Below, piece after piece: positions 1-6,592 of a stretch of 13,408 nt of DNA; positions within the stretch are counted from its first letter, which is position 1, and each line of letters starts with the position of its first letter. Source of the stretch: JAWLFY01 sp964462125 (GTDB lineage: Bacteria > Planctomycetota > Planctomycetia > Pirellulales > Pirellulaceae); the NCBI GenBank assembly GCA_964462125.1, contig CAYWXT010000150.1, forward strand, positions 1 through 13,408, written 5' to 3'. Made by a program: the position numbers and the translations under genes. The notes beneath the pieces were generated by a model. The model was not told the DNA's origin. It made no database searches and was given only the letters and a program-made list of their open reading frames with translations.

Positions 1-815
1 CGTCTTGAGCCCGTGGCCCAGCGGGCCAGATCGGCCGCAGGGGTATCGAAGCGGACCGCGTCAAAGTCGATCATTCCGGTGACCTGTCCGTGGAGCATCA
101 GCAGGTGCTCGCGATGAATGTCGCGGAGTACGTACTGGGTCGGCAGCGGGCGACGACGGTAAGGCTCCAAATCACGGCGAATTCTGACGGTCACCGATTC
201 CCACTGAACGAGGAGAAGCCGCCGCGCCCGGCCGATCGATTCGGTCAACGCGAACCGGTCGGCATCGGTCTCCTCGCTGGGCTCAAACGAAACATCAGGC
301 CAACGACCCCGCGGGGCCAGCCCCTGCAGGTCCGCCAACGGCTTCGCCAACTCAGCGAGTCGTTGGAGTCGTGCGAGCACCGCCGGGGGCGGTTGAATCG
401 GGCATCCCAGCGTCTGAACCACTTGGTGAAACTGTCCGACCGCGGCGGATCCGACTGCAATCTCCGCGGCGGACGCAAGGCCCGGTAGCGGATGGCCGGG
501 CAGCCACTGGGCCACCTCCCAAACGGCCCCGCGGCTTTCGATCACCGTTGATCCAGCGGGGCCGTAAAGGGCTGGTACAAACTCGCAACCGTTCTCCCGA
601 GCCGTCCGCATGACGCGATGCACCTCGGCGAGGCGAGCAGCGGTGGTCGGTTGTGGCCAGCGTTTCACGGCATAGGCTCGCCCGTCGGCGGCGGTGCAGC
701 GGTAAAGGCTGGCACCACTCATCCCCGCTCGGATCGGCTCGATCGACACAGCCCCCGGAGGACCCAGCGCTGACTTGGCGATGCGAGAAACCATGGCGAC
801 TTCGGTCAAGGTCAT
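1..815 (-). CDS. APH-fold (phosphotransferase enzyme family) kinase, C-terminus cut by window edge
   Basis: The frame is open from an ATG at 815 to the left edge (271 codons seen, no stop), so the 3' end lies outside the window. The translation has the aminoglycoside-phosphotransferase/choline-kinase layout. An N-lobe carries the ATP lysine K51 (AVKRW), and the C-lobe catalytic loop is RDIHREHLL (231-239, Asp232), followed by a metal-site motif TGMIDFD (246-252). In the usual loop, HGDxHxxNxL, an Asn helps bind metal; here that position is His237, and the HG before the Asp is LR. The substrate cannot be told; families with this fold phosphorylate small molecules or sometimes proteins. The gene starts 21 bp after the stop of the histidine kinase on the same strand, so the two are probably co-transcribed. 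No clear Shine-Dalgarno precedes the ATG; an in-frame ATG at codon 8 is an alternative start. Confidence 0.8.
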   Translation of the reverse strand, partial: MTLTEVAMVSRIAKSALGPPGAVSIEPIRAGMSGASLYRCTAADGRAYAVKRWPQPTTAARLAEVHRVMRTARENGCEFVPALYGPAGSTVIESRGAVWEVAQWLPGHPLPGLASAAEIAVGSAAVGQFHQVVQTLGCPIQPPPAVLARLQRLAELAKPLADLQGLAPRGRWPDVSFEPSEETDADRFALTESIGRARRLLLVQWESVTVRIRRDLEPYRRRPLPTQYVLRDIHREHLLMLHGQVTGMIDFDAVRFDTPAADLARWATGSR

Positions 816-836
816 CGAATCAGCAACGTCCAGTTG

Positions 837-2264
837 TCACCCGGGATCGCTCAGCGGCAGGGTTACGATCGCCTCGGTTCCCCGTCCGGGTTGGGACCGG
901 AACTCAATTTCGCCCCCGAGACGCAAGACCACGTTCCGGGTCAGGAACAGGCCCAGCCCGATCCCACCGCCAGGCTCTTTCGTCGTGAAAAACGGGTCAC
1001 CGGCTCGACCGAGAACGTCATCCGTCATTCCTTGGCCGGAATCGAGCACCGTTAGCCGCAGCCTTTCACCAATGATTGTGGCTTCCAAGCAGACGCGACC
1101 GTCATGCCCGCTGGCGTCCAACCCGTTGTGAATCAGGTTGCGGATCGCCTGAGCCACCGCCTCTTGCGGCAGCCAGAGCGGATGACTTTCCACCTGCTCC
1201 TCCGCATCGATTACCTCGACGCGGTGGGGGTCCCGAACACCGTCGAGCGTCGCGTCGATCAAATCGCCAACGGTGGTCCGATCCCAACGTTGGGCCATCG
1301 AATCGCCGGCGGCCGATCGCATCCGATGCAAGATTTGCCGGCACATGTCGAGCTCGCCGTCGATCAACCGCAGGTCCGTGTCGACCGACTCGGGCTTCTC
1401 GATCCCCTCCAGATGCCGCGACAACTCACGGACAATCACGTCGATCGTCGATAGGGGCGTGGCCAGCTCATGAGCGGCGCCAGCGGCCAGGGTGGTCAGG
1501 CCTTCGAGCCGATGACTGGCGGCCCGCTCGGCATGGGCTCGCAACAACAACCGCTCCCGCTGCCGAAGCTCACCGGCGGTCCGGGTGACGAAATAGGTGA
1601 CAACACTCGAACAGGTCGCAAAGGCGAGCATCAACCCCACCGTTCGCAGATCGAAAATCCCCCCAACCCGCTCCACGCTCAGACCCTCCACCGGCAGCGA
1701 CTGGTGGAGCAACAGCGTGTAGCCGGCAATCGCCAACGCAGTCAGGCACCAAGCGCCGCCAGGACGAATGATCACGCCACCGACCGCTAAATTGACAAAG
1801 TAAAAAAAGCTGAACGGGTTGTCCGCACCACCGCTGAGATAAAGCATTGCCGTCAGGGTCGCCAGGTCCAGCAGCATGAGCGCCAGCGCGACGCGCCGCG
1901 CCGCCAGCTGGGATCTGCCCAGCCCTTCCAATTCGCCAAACTCGCCGCCATTGACCGCTCCGCTCGGGACTGCACCGACCAGCGCCGACCACGCTTGCCA
2001 CGGAGCCTCCCCAACCTCTCGCGACCCCTCAGCCGGCCGCTGCTGTAGACCACTCTCAAGAGGAAATCGGCTGAGCCAATACCCGTAAGCCACATTGGTC
2101 ACCAGCGTCAGCGCCACAAGCAACAACAGGGAGACGTAGGGCAGGTCGATGCCGGTGGTGAGCCGGGCGACCATGATCGTCAGTAACTGGCCGGCGATCG
2201 CGAACGATCGTAGATGCAGCAACCAAGTCGAGGAACCGAGTCGGGCCGGTGCGATCAGGGGCAC
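837..2264 (-). CDS. RegB/PrrB-like redox sensor histidine kinase
   Basis: Membrane sensor kinase of 475 residues from a GTG at 2264, close to RegB in length. Six hydrophobic segments lie at about 20-37, 43-63, 124-145, 151-166, 171-191 and 206-229. The short loop between segments 3 and 4 is GGADNPF (145-151), matching the GGxxNPF heptad with which RegB binds ubiquinone. The H-box is AAHELATPL with His265. Cys308 in MCRQIL lies 43 residues later, near where RegB has its redox-active Cys265 (40 residues after His225). The ATPase domain has NLIHNGLDAS (376-385), DSGQGM (408-413), PFFTTK (424-429) and GGGIGLGL (432-439). In RegB systems quinone or cysteine oxidation lowers kinase activity; the same is inferred here. 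No response regulator is visible, so its partner lies elsewhere. The GTG start is preferred because AGGA lies 6 nt upstream and the N-terminus then matches RegB; the frame extends to a TTG at 2381. The loop between segments 2 and 3 (about 64-122) is unusually long. Confidence 0.88.
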   Translation of the reverse strand: MPLIAPARLGSSTWLLHLRSFAIAGQLLTIMVARLTTGIDLPYVSLLLLVALTLVTNVAYGYWLSRFPLESGLQQRPAEGSREVGEAPWQAWSALVGAVPSGAVNGGEFGELEGLGRSQLAARRVALALMLLDLATLTAMLYLSGGADNPFSFFYFVNLAVGGVIIRPGGAWCLTALAIAGYTLLLHQSLPVEGLSVERVGGIFDLRTVGLMLAFATCSSVVTYFVTRTAGELRQRERLLLRAHAERAASHRLEGLTTLAAGAAHELATPLSTIDVIVRELSRHLEGIEKPESVDTDLRLIDGELDMCRQILHRMRSAAGDSMAQRWDRTTVGDLIDATLDGVRDPHRVEVIDAEEQVESHPLWLPQEAVAQAIRNLIHNGLDASGHDGRVCLEATIIGERLRLTVLDSGQGMTDDVLGRAGDPFFTTKEPGGGIGLGLFLTRNVVLRLGGEIEFRSQPGRGTEAIVTLPLSDPG

Positions 2265-2270
2265 AGGACA

Positions 2271-2274
2271 TCCT
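2271..2274 (-). promoter_or_regulatory. Ribosome binding site deciding the histidine kinase start
   Basis: AGGA on the minus strand lies 6 nt before the GTG at 2264. It sits in a short inverted repeat, CAGGA-N2-TCCTG (2264-2275), that also covers the first base of the start codon. The more upstream TTG at 2381 has no comparable site. Confidence 0.5.
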
Positions 2275-2685
2275 GACAATGAGGTGCGAAGGTCTTTCAG
2301 GCCGTCGACCAAGCACGGCGTTTCGGGGAATAACCCGATTCGCCAACGCTCAACTGTTTTCCGGCTCGTTGTACCACACAACCGACCACAAATCGCATCT
2401 TCATTCCCAGCAGGAAAGCACTTCGCCCGACTTCCCTAAAGCCCCCCGAGCAGTCGTCATCGGACCCGATTGCTTTACCCCAAAGAGCCTGGGCTACTGA
2501 TCTAGCACCGCCGCCCCTCGGTTGTGTAGGGTCAACTTTACCATTGAAACCGATTGGGTGTGAGATCCCGGGTGTGGCGGTTAGGGGGCGGCGACCAGCT
2601 CTTGGAAAAAAGGGTCAACCGCCAGCGTTCACTGCGGCGATATCCACTCCTAGGCATGCGGCATGGAAGTCGCCACGTAAATTAC

Positions 2686-2690
2686 AGGGA
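2686..2690 (+). promoter_or_regulatory. Ribosome binding site deciding the DUF1571 start
   Basis: AGGGA lies 7 nt before the ATG at 2698. With the twin-arginine signal that follows immediately, it argues for this start over the upstream in-frame TTG at 2554. Confidence 0.55.
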
Positions 2691-2697
2691 AGCTGTC

Positions 2698-3570
2698 ATG
2701 AACATCGAACGACGCCAGTTTGTCGCCCTCTTTGGCTCCCTCGCAGCCACCGCGGCCGCCCGATCGCTCCGCGCCGATGACCCGCGATTGGCCGAACCGG
2801 TTCACCGGGTGGCGAACGCCTCGAAACGCCCCGACGACGGCGATGAGGCCCTGGGCCGGGCCCTCGATATGGCCGAGGATGCACTGGAAAACAGCCGTAA
2901 GAACATCGATGACTACACGGCCGTATTGGTGAAACGCGAGCTGATCGGCGGGGTGCTCGGCCAGCACGAGTACATGCTCCTGAAAATGCGGAATCGAAAG
3001 GTTCGCGACGGCGAATTGACGCAACCATTCAGCGTCTACCTGTCGTTCCTGAAGCCCGCCAACGTCAAAGGCCGCGAGGTGATCTACGTCGAGGACCAAA
3101 ACGACGGGAAAATGGTCGCCCACGAAGGTGGCTTCAAAGGCAAGTTTCTGCCCACCGTCACGGTTCCCCCCGACGGGAGATTGGCGATGCGCGGCCAACG
3201 CTATCCGTTGACCGAAATCGGCGTGGAAAACCTGATCGAGAAACTCATCGAACGAGGCACAACGGCGAGCAAGTTCCCCGATGTCAGCTGCGAGTTTCGC
3301 AAGGGAGCCCGGCTCAAGGACCGAGACTGTACCGTGATCCAGGTCACCCTGCCGACCCGCCGCCCGGAGGCCGAGTTCCATAAAGCTCAGGTCTTCATCG
3401 ACGACGAGCTGAATCTTCCGATTCGCTACATCGCCTACGACTGGCCGAGCGGTTCCGGCGAGTCAGGCGAGGTGCTCGAGGAGTACAACTACCTCAATTT
3501 GAACGTCAACGTCGGCCTCACCGACAGCGACTTCAACCCCCGAAACGAGGCTTATAATTTTTACTCCTAA
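2698..3570 (+). CDS. DUF1571 family protein with twin-arginine signal
   Basis: The product is 290 residues from the ATG at 2698. The N-terminus, ERRQFVALFG followed by an Ala-rich hydrophobic stretch ending near SLRADD (about residues 4-28), is a typical Tat signal, so the protein is probably exported folded. The rest, about 45-285, matches my memory of the planctomycete DUF1571 family: an N-terminal helix (MAEDALENSRKNIDDYTAVL), then alternating strands with the motifs YLSFLKP and VYVEDQN-like IYVEDQN, and a C-terminal EEYNYLNLNVNVGLTDSDF segment. The strand-rich core resembles LolA-like or lipoprotein-sorting folds, but no function is established and none is asserted. It is transcribed alone, divergent from the histidine kinase, and its stop is 14 bp from the convergent sulfatase stop. 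An upstream in-frame TTG (2554) would add 48 residues in front of the signal and is unlikely. Confidence 0.85.
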   Translation: MNIERRQFVALFGSLAATAAARSLRADDPRLAEPVHRVANASKRPDDGDEALGRALDMAEDALENSRKNIDDYTAVLVKRELIGGVLGQHEYMLLKMRNRKVRDGELTQPFSVYLSFLKPANVKGREVIYVEDQNDGKMVAHEGGFKGKFLPTVTVPPDGRLAMRGQRYPLTEIGVENLIEKLIERGTTASKFPDVSCEFRKGARLKDRDCTVIQVTLPTRRPEAEFHKAQVFIDDELNLPIRYIAYDWPSGSGESGEVLEEYNYLNLNVNVGLTDSDFNPRNEAYNFYS

Positions 3571-3584
3571 GGGGTGACCAGCCA

Positions 3585-5042
3585 TCACGGCCGCCATGGC
3601 TCGGGGCCGTCATCCTTGGCACGCAAGAACTTTGCGTCGACCGATTCGTACCAAGAATGCAATTTGGCCCGCATCTGCTCGACACGCTCCGGCTGCTGCT
3701 CGGCAACGTCGCTTCGCTCCCCCGGATCGCTGGCCAAGTTGTACAGATGTGCCCGGCCATCTTCGAATCGTTCGATCAGTTTCCAATCGCCCGTCCGAAT
3801 CGCCCCACCCGGGAACCCGCCTTGGTTGGAATAGTGGGGGTAGTGCCAGTAGAGGGCGTCACGATCGATCGATTCTTCGCCGCGGAGCAATCTCGTCAGG
3901 TCAACCCCGTCGAGGTGCTGGTCGGGCCGCAACTCGCTGCCGATCAGACTGAGCAAGGTGGGGTAGAAGTCGGTACTGGTCACCGGCACGTCGCAAACGG
4001 TGCCAGGCTGTGACACGCCGGGGGCATAGATCATGAACGGCTCCCGGATCCCCCCTTCGTAAAGCCAGCCCTTGCCGCCGCGGTACGGCAAGTTACTGGT
4101 CGGCGACCCTTCGCTGGTCGACAACCCGCCATTGTCGCTGACGAAGCAGATGATCGTATTGTCGAGTTGGCCCGTATCCGCGAGCGTGTCGAGTACCTGA
4201 CCGACGGCGAGATCCATCGACTCGACCATCGCGGCGTAGACCGGATGTTTCTGCACGGTGCGAACTTGCCGCTCCTGATCGGCGTCCGGCCAGACCTGTT
4301 CCTCGGGCCCGAACTCCGTGACGTTCTCCAACCCGAGCCGGCGGACCTTGCGACGATATTTCTCCACCCGCTCCTCAGGTGCCATCAACGGCGTGTGGAC
4401 CGTGTAGAAGGAGAGATAGGCCAGGTAGGGTTCGTCGCCGGCTTCGCGGATGAAGCGGCAGGTTTCATCGGCAAGCCGCTGCGTCAGATGTTCGCCCTCC
4501 GGCCCGTCCTCCAATCGCGGATTGCCGTACGGGGAAAAGTACTTCCCTTTCTGAAACGGGCCGCCCCGCGAATGGCCGCCGCGATTGATGTCGAAACCAC
4601 GGTTTTCCGGCCAGTACTCGGCGGTCGGACCGAGGTGCCACTTGCCGGCAAAGAATGTACGATAGTCCGCTTCCTTGAACGCATCCGCCAAGGTGACCTC
4701 GTCCAGCGGCATGGTGTTGTTCAGCGGTGCAGGATCGAACTGGCCTGAACGGGTGCCGGAGAAAAAGTTGGTGGCATCGACGCGACTGGGATAGCGGCCC
4801 GTCATGATGCTGTAGCGCGTCGGCGAGCAGACCGGGTTGGCAACGTAGCCGTCGCTGAAGCGAACACTCATCGACGCCAGCCGATCGACGTTGGGGGTCT
4901 CGTAGAACGTCTCTGGGTTGTATGCCCCAATGTCCATGACGCCGAGGTCGTCCACCAAGATGAACACGACATTGGGCTTTTCCGCCGCCGTGGCGAACGT
5001 GGCGATCGAAAGCAGACAGACGGTCAAACAGGTGCGAATCAT
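3585..5042 (-). CDS. Exported sulfatase (arylsulfatase A-type, formylglycine-dependent)
   Basis: The product is 485 residues from an ATG at 5042. Residues 1-20 form a signal peptide with probable cleavage after ATAA. The active-site signature is CSPTR (72-76): Cys72 is the residue that maturation enzymes convert to formylglycine. Metal and substrate residues are visible in order: VDD (30-32), GKWHLG (133-138, Lys134 and His136), VHTP (His216), SDNGG (Asp303, Asn304) and GGKG (Lys324). It should hydrolyse sulfate esters, probably on a polysaccharide, in the periplasm or outside the cell. The exact substrate cannot be read from sequence. Planctomycetes carry many such genes for marine or plant sulfated glycans. 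No formylglycine-generating enzyme or anaerobic maturase is encoded in this window. The gene starts 109 bp after the HDOD gene on the same strand and converges tail-to-tail with the DUF1571 gene. Its start has only a weak ribosome site. Confidence 0.93.
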   Translation of the reverse strand: MIRTCLTVCLLSIATFATAAEKPNVVFILVDDLGVMDIGAYNPETFYETPNVDRLASMSVRFSDGYVANPVCSPTRYSIMTGRYPSRVDATNFFSGTRSGQFDPAPLNNTMPLDEVTLADAFKEADYRTFFAGKWHLGPTAEYWPENRGFDINRGGHSRGGPFQKGKYFSPYGNPRLEDGPEGEHLTQRLADETCRFIREAGDEPYLAYLSFYTVHTPLMAPEERVEKYRRKVRRLGLENVTEFGPEEQVWPDADQERQVRTVQKHPVYAAMVESMDLAVGQVLDTLADTGQLDNTIICFVSDNGGLSTSEGSPTSNLPYRGGKGWLYEGGIREPFMIYAPGVSQPGTVCDVPVTSTDFYPTLLSLIGSELRPDQHLDGVDLTRLLRGEESIDRDALYWHYPHYSNQGGFPGGAIRTGDWKLIERFEDGRAHLYNLASDPGERSDVAEQQPERVEQMRAKLHSWYESVDAKFLRAKDDGPEPWRP

Positions 5043-5132
5043 CGAGCGAGCTCGCCGGCGGGGTTGAGAATCAGGGACTTCCCCACCAGCCTAACTCAGA
5101 TGAGCCGCCGCTGCGTCTCCGGGGCTCGGTTG

Positions 5133-5146
5133 GCACCGACCGGTGC
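5133..5146 (-). terminator. Short GC hairpin just after the HDOD stop
   Basis: GCACCGACCGGTGC can fold as a 5-bp stem with a 4-nt loop, 5 nt beyond the stop of the HDOD gene. It has no following T-run, so it is not a classical intrinsic terminator. It could mark an mRNA 3' end or be incidental. Confidence 0.25.
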
Positions 5147-5151
5147 GTTCG

Positions 5152-6168
5152 CTACAGATTTCCGCGAACCAACGACTCAAAACTGTCGAGATCGATGGCG
5201 GCGGTCAGCGACGAGTCGATGTACTGCCGGCGGGCCTCCTCGATGATCGCTTGGCAGTCCATCGGCTGGGCTGCGTTGACGCCGTAAATTTCCATCTCGA
5301 GCAAGACCTCCTCGCGGCACCCCAAGGCCAATTCCGTGAAACCGTCGATGTCCAGCCCGAAGTGGTCGCCGAGCCAATCCCGGCAATGCTGGACGGCGCC
5401 GGAATTCCTCTGCCATAGGGCGCCGTCGAGCAACACGCCGCCGTGGGTCGCCAACGCCATCGGGGCGCTGGCCGCGTCGCTGTGATGCTGGCGGATCGCC
5501 GTCAGCGTCGCTGGAGGGAACTCCCAACGTTCGAGCAATCGGGCGGAGACTTCCGCATGGTCAAACCCGTAGCGCGATCGTTCCGCTGCGGCCAATTTGT
5601 CCCCGCGATGGTCGCGAAAGAGGTTCAGATACACTTCGCCGTCCGCCTGGGCCAACACCAAAGAACCGACATCCGCCAACAAGCCTGCCGTGTAAACGTC
5701 ATGCCGGTCGACGTTGGGCAACCGCTCGCTGAGTCGGGACGCACCGATCGCGGTGGCCAAAGCACTTCGCCAAAAATCGTTGTACAGAGCCTTGGCAGGG
5801 CCCGCGGTGAAGGTTTCGACGATGCTGAAGGTCACGGCGATCAGCCGCACCGTCCGCTGCCCGAGCAACGCGATCGCCTGGTTCAAATTGGTGACCGAGG
5901 TTCGCAGACCGTATCGTGACGAATTGACGACCTGCAACATTTTTGCCGACATCGCCGGGTCACGTTGGATGCAGTCGACGATCTCCCGCACGTCGAACTC
6001 CTCCTCGCGCGTCAAATTCAACAGCGACCGTGCCACCTCGGGGGGCGAGTGCAGTTGCTGGGCCTGATCGATCAAGGTATCGACAGCGGTGGCGTTGCTT
6101 TGTTGCGGCATCGGTGCGGGAGTCCGATTGGATCGATGAATGATGGTTAGAAGACGCTCGCTCCACAT
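5152..6168 (-). CDS. HDOD domain signalling protein
   Basis: The product is 338 residues from an ATG at 6168. Residues about 28-240 form an HDOD domain: LNLTREEEFDVREIV, the helix DPAMSAKMLQVVNSSRYG (70-87), then a helical bundle with LNQAIALLG and VRLIAV. The metal-binding His-Asp pair of true HD hydrolases is degenerate: the segment equivalent to LLHDIG reads LLADVG (163-168). HDOD proteins are therefore expected to act as non-catalytic signalling or scaffold modules. The distal motifs HAEVSARLLERW (204-215) and HH (228-229) are present. The last 90 or so residues match nothing I recognise. The partner and role are unknown; HDOD proteins elsewhere link to chemotaxis, cyclic-di-GMP, stress responses or competence. 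An alternative start is the ATG at 6111, since the first 19 residues are not conserved-looking. AGGTGA-like sequence lies about 12 nt before 6168. Confidence 0.87.
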   Translation of the reverse strand: MWSERLLTIIHRSNRTPAPMPQQSNATAVDTLIDQAQQLHSPPEVARSLLNLTREEEFDVREIVDCIQRDPAMSAKMLQVVNSSRYGLRTSVTNLNQAIALLGQRTVRLIAVTFSIVETFTAGPAKALYNDFWRSALATAIGASRLSERLPNVDRHDVYTAGLLADVGSLVLAQADGEVYLNLFRDHRGDKLAAAERSRYGFDHAEVSARLLERWEFPPATLTAIRQHHSDAASAPMALATHGGVLLDGALWQRNSGAVQHCRDWLGDHFGLDIDGFTELALGCREEVLLEMEIYGVNAAQPMDCQAIIEEARRQYIDSSLTAAIDLDSFESLVRGNL

Positions 6169-6463
6169 TCACCCTAGCTCACCTTTCTTCCCATAGCTCA
6201 TGCAATCAACACATCGGCACAGTGCTCATCGACGCGGCATCCCGACCGACCCGACCGAGCTGGCTGTATTCTCGCCGAATGTGCAATCAACGAGGGTTCC
6301 GGGCGAAATGCTTTGTCGCCGACGTCGCGGAGACGTCTGGTCGCGCCACCAACGCGCCAGACGTTCTGCCGCCAACAAAGCCCCCTTCACCGCAAAACCG
6401 GAAAGGTGGTTCCTGCCATGTGCAGTTGCCTGTGATGCACAACACGTCCTATCCAGCCACAGC
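6169..6463. other. Non-coding region upstream of HDOD gene
   Basis: This stretch should hold the HDOD promoter and the kinase mRNA 3' end. It contains one strong hairpin (6333-6364) and a weaker one, TGTGCA with an 11-nt loop to TGCACA (6419-6441). No open frame here has protein-like composition, and I see no RNA gene. Confidence 0.6.
6333..6364. other. Strong GC-rich hairpin in the HDOD/kinase spacer
   Basis: ACGTCTGG-T-CGCG, loop CCACCAA, then CGCG-CCAGACGT gives a 12-bp stem with one bulged T. It lies about 165 bp upstream of the HDOD start and 230 bp beyond the kinase stop. Neither strand has a T-run after it. It may be an mRNA end structure, a protein-binding palindrome or part of a dispersed repeat. 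Confidence 0.55.
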
Positions 6464-6582
6464 CCACTGACCACTGACCACGAACCACGAACCACGAACC
6501 ACGAACCAAGAACCAAGAACCACGAACCAAGAACCAAGAACCAAGAACCAAGAACCAAGAACCAAGAACCAAGAACCAAGAA
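6464..6582. repeat. Heptanucleotide tandem repeat array, 17 units
   Basis: Seventeen uninterrupted 7-bp units run head to tail in ordered blocks: two CCACTGA, four CCACGAA, two CCAAGAA, one CCACGAA, then eight CCAAGAA. The minus strand reads TTCTTGG/TTCGTGG. The array begins 10 bp past the stop codon of the large kinase gene, so it probably lies in that gene's 3' untranslated region. The open frames that cross it encode only low-complexity VLGSWF-type repeats and are not genes. The unit length and ordered variants suggest slippage or unequal exchange. Confidence 0.95.
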
Positions 6583-6592
6583 CAACTGCCCC

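Larger units (their letters stand above)
2265..2697. other. Divergent intergenic region between histidine kinase and DUF1571 gene
   Basis: About 430 bp separate the two divergent starts and should hold both promoters. I found no convincing -35/-10 pair on either strand, no long inverted repeat and no RNA gene. The 9-mer AGGGTCAAC occurs twice (2528-2536 and 2611-2619), which is within chance for a region of this size. If the kinase starts at TTG 2381 instead of GTG 2264, the region shrinks to 316 bp. Confidence 0.6.

Noticed and set aside
2265..2381. Upstream extension of the histidine kinase to TTG 2381
   Set aside because: The 39 extra residues resemble nothing in RegB, the TTG lacks a ribosome site, and GTG 2264 has AGGA at 6 nt.
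2528..2619. Direct repeat AGGGTCAAC (2528-2536, 2611-2619) as an operator pair
   Set aside because: One repeated 9-mer is expected fairly often in 400 bp; no symmetry or extended similarity supports it.
2650..3381. A 243-codon minus-strand open frame opposite the DUF1571 gene
   Set aside because: The plus-strand frame has a Tat signal, ribosome site and family motifs; the antisense frame has none.
3587..3610. ACGGCC/GGCCGT stem as a bidirectional terminator
   Set aside because: It lies inside the sulfatase coding end, has a 12-nt loop and no T-run on either side.
6222..6470. Small 82-codon plus-strand frame in the HDOD/kinase spacer
   Set aside because: No ribosome site or recognisable motif, and it runs through the hairpin; it looks non-coding.
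6464..6582. CRISPR array
   Set aside because: Seven-base units are contiguous with no spacers and no cas genes are nearby.
6226..6585. Minus-strand open frame with VLGSWF repeats
   Set aside because: It is the translation of the heptanucleotide array; low-complexity output in every frame is expected from a 7-bp repeat.
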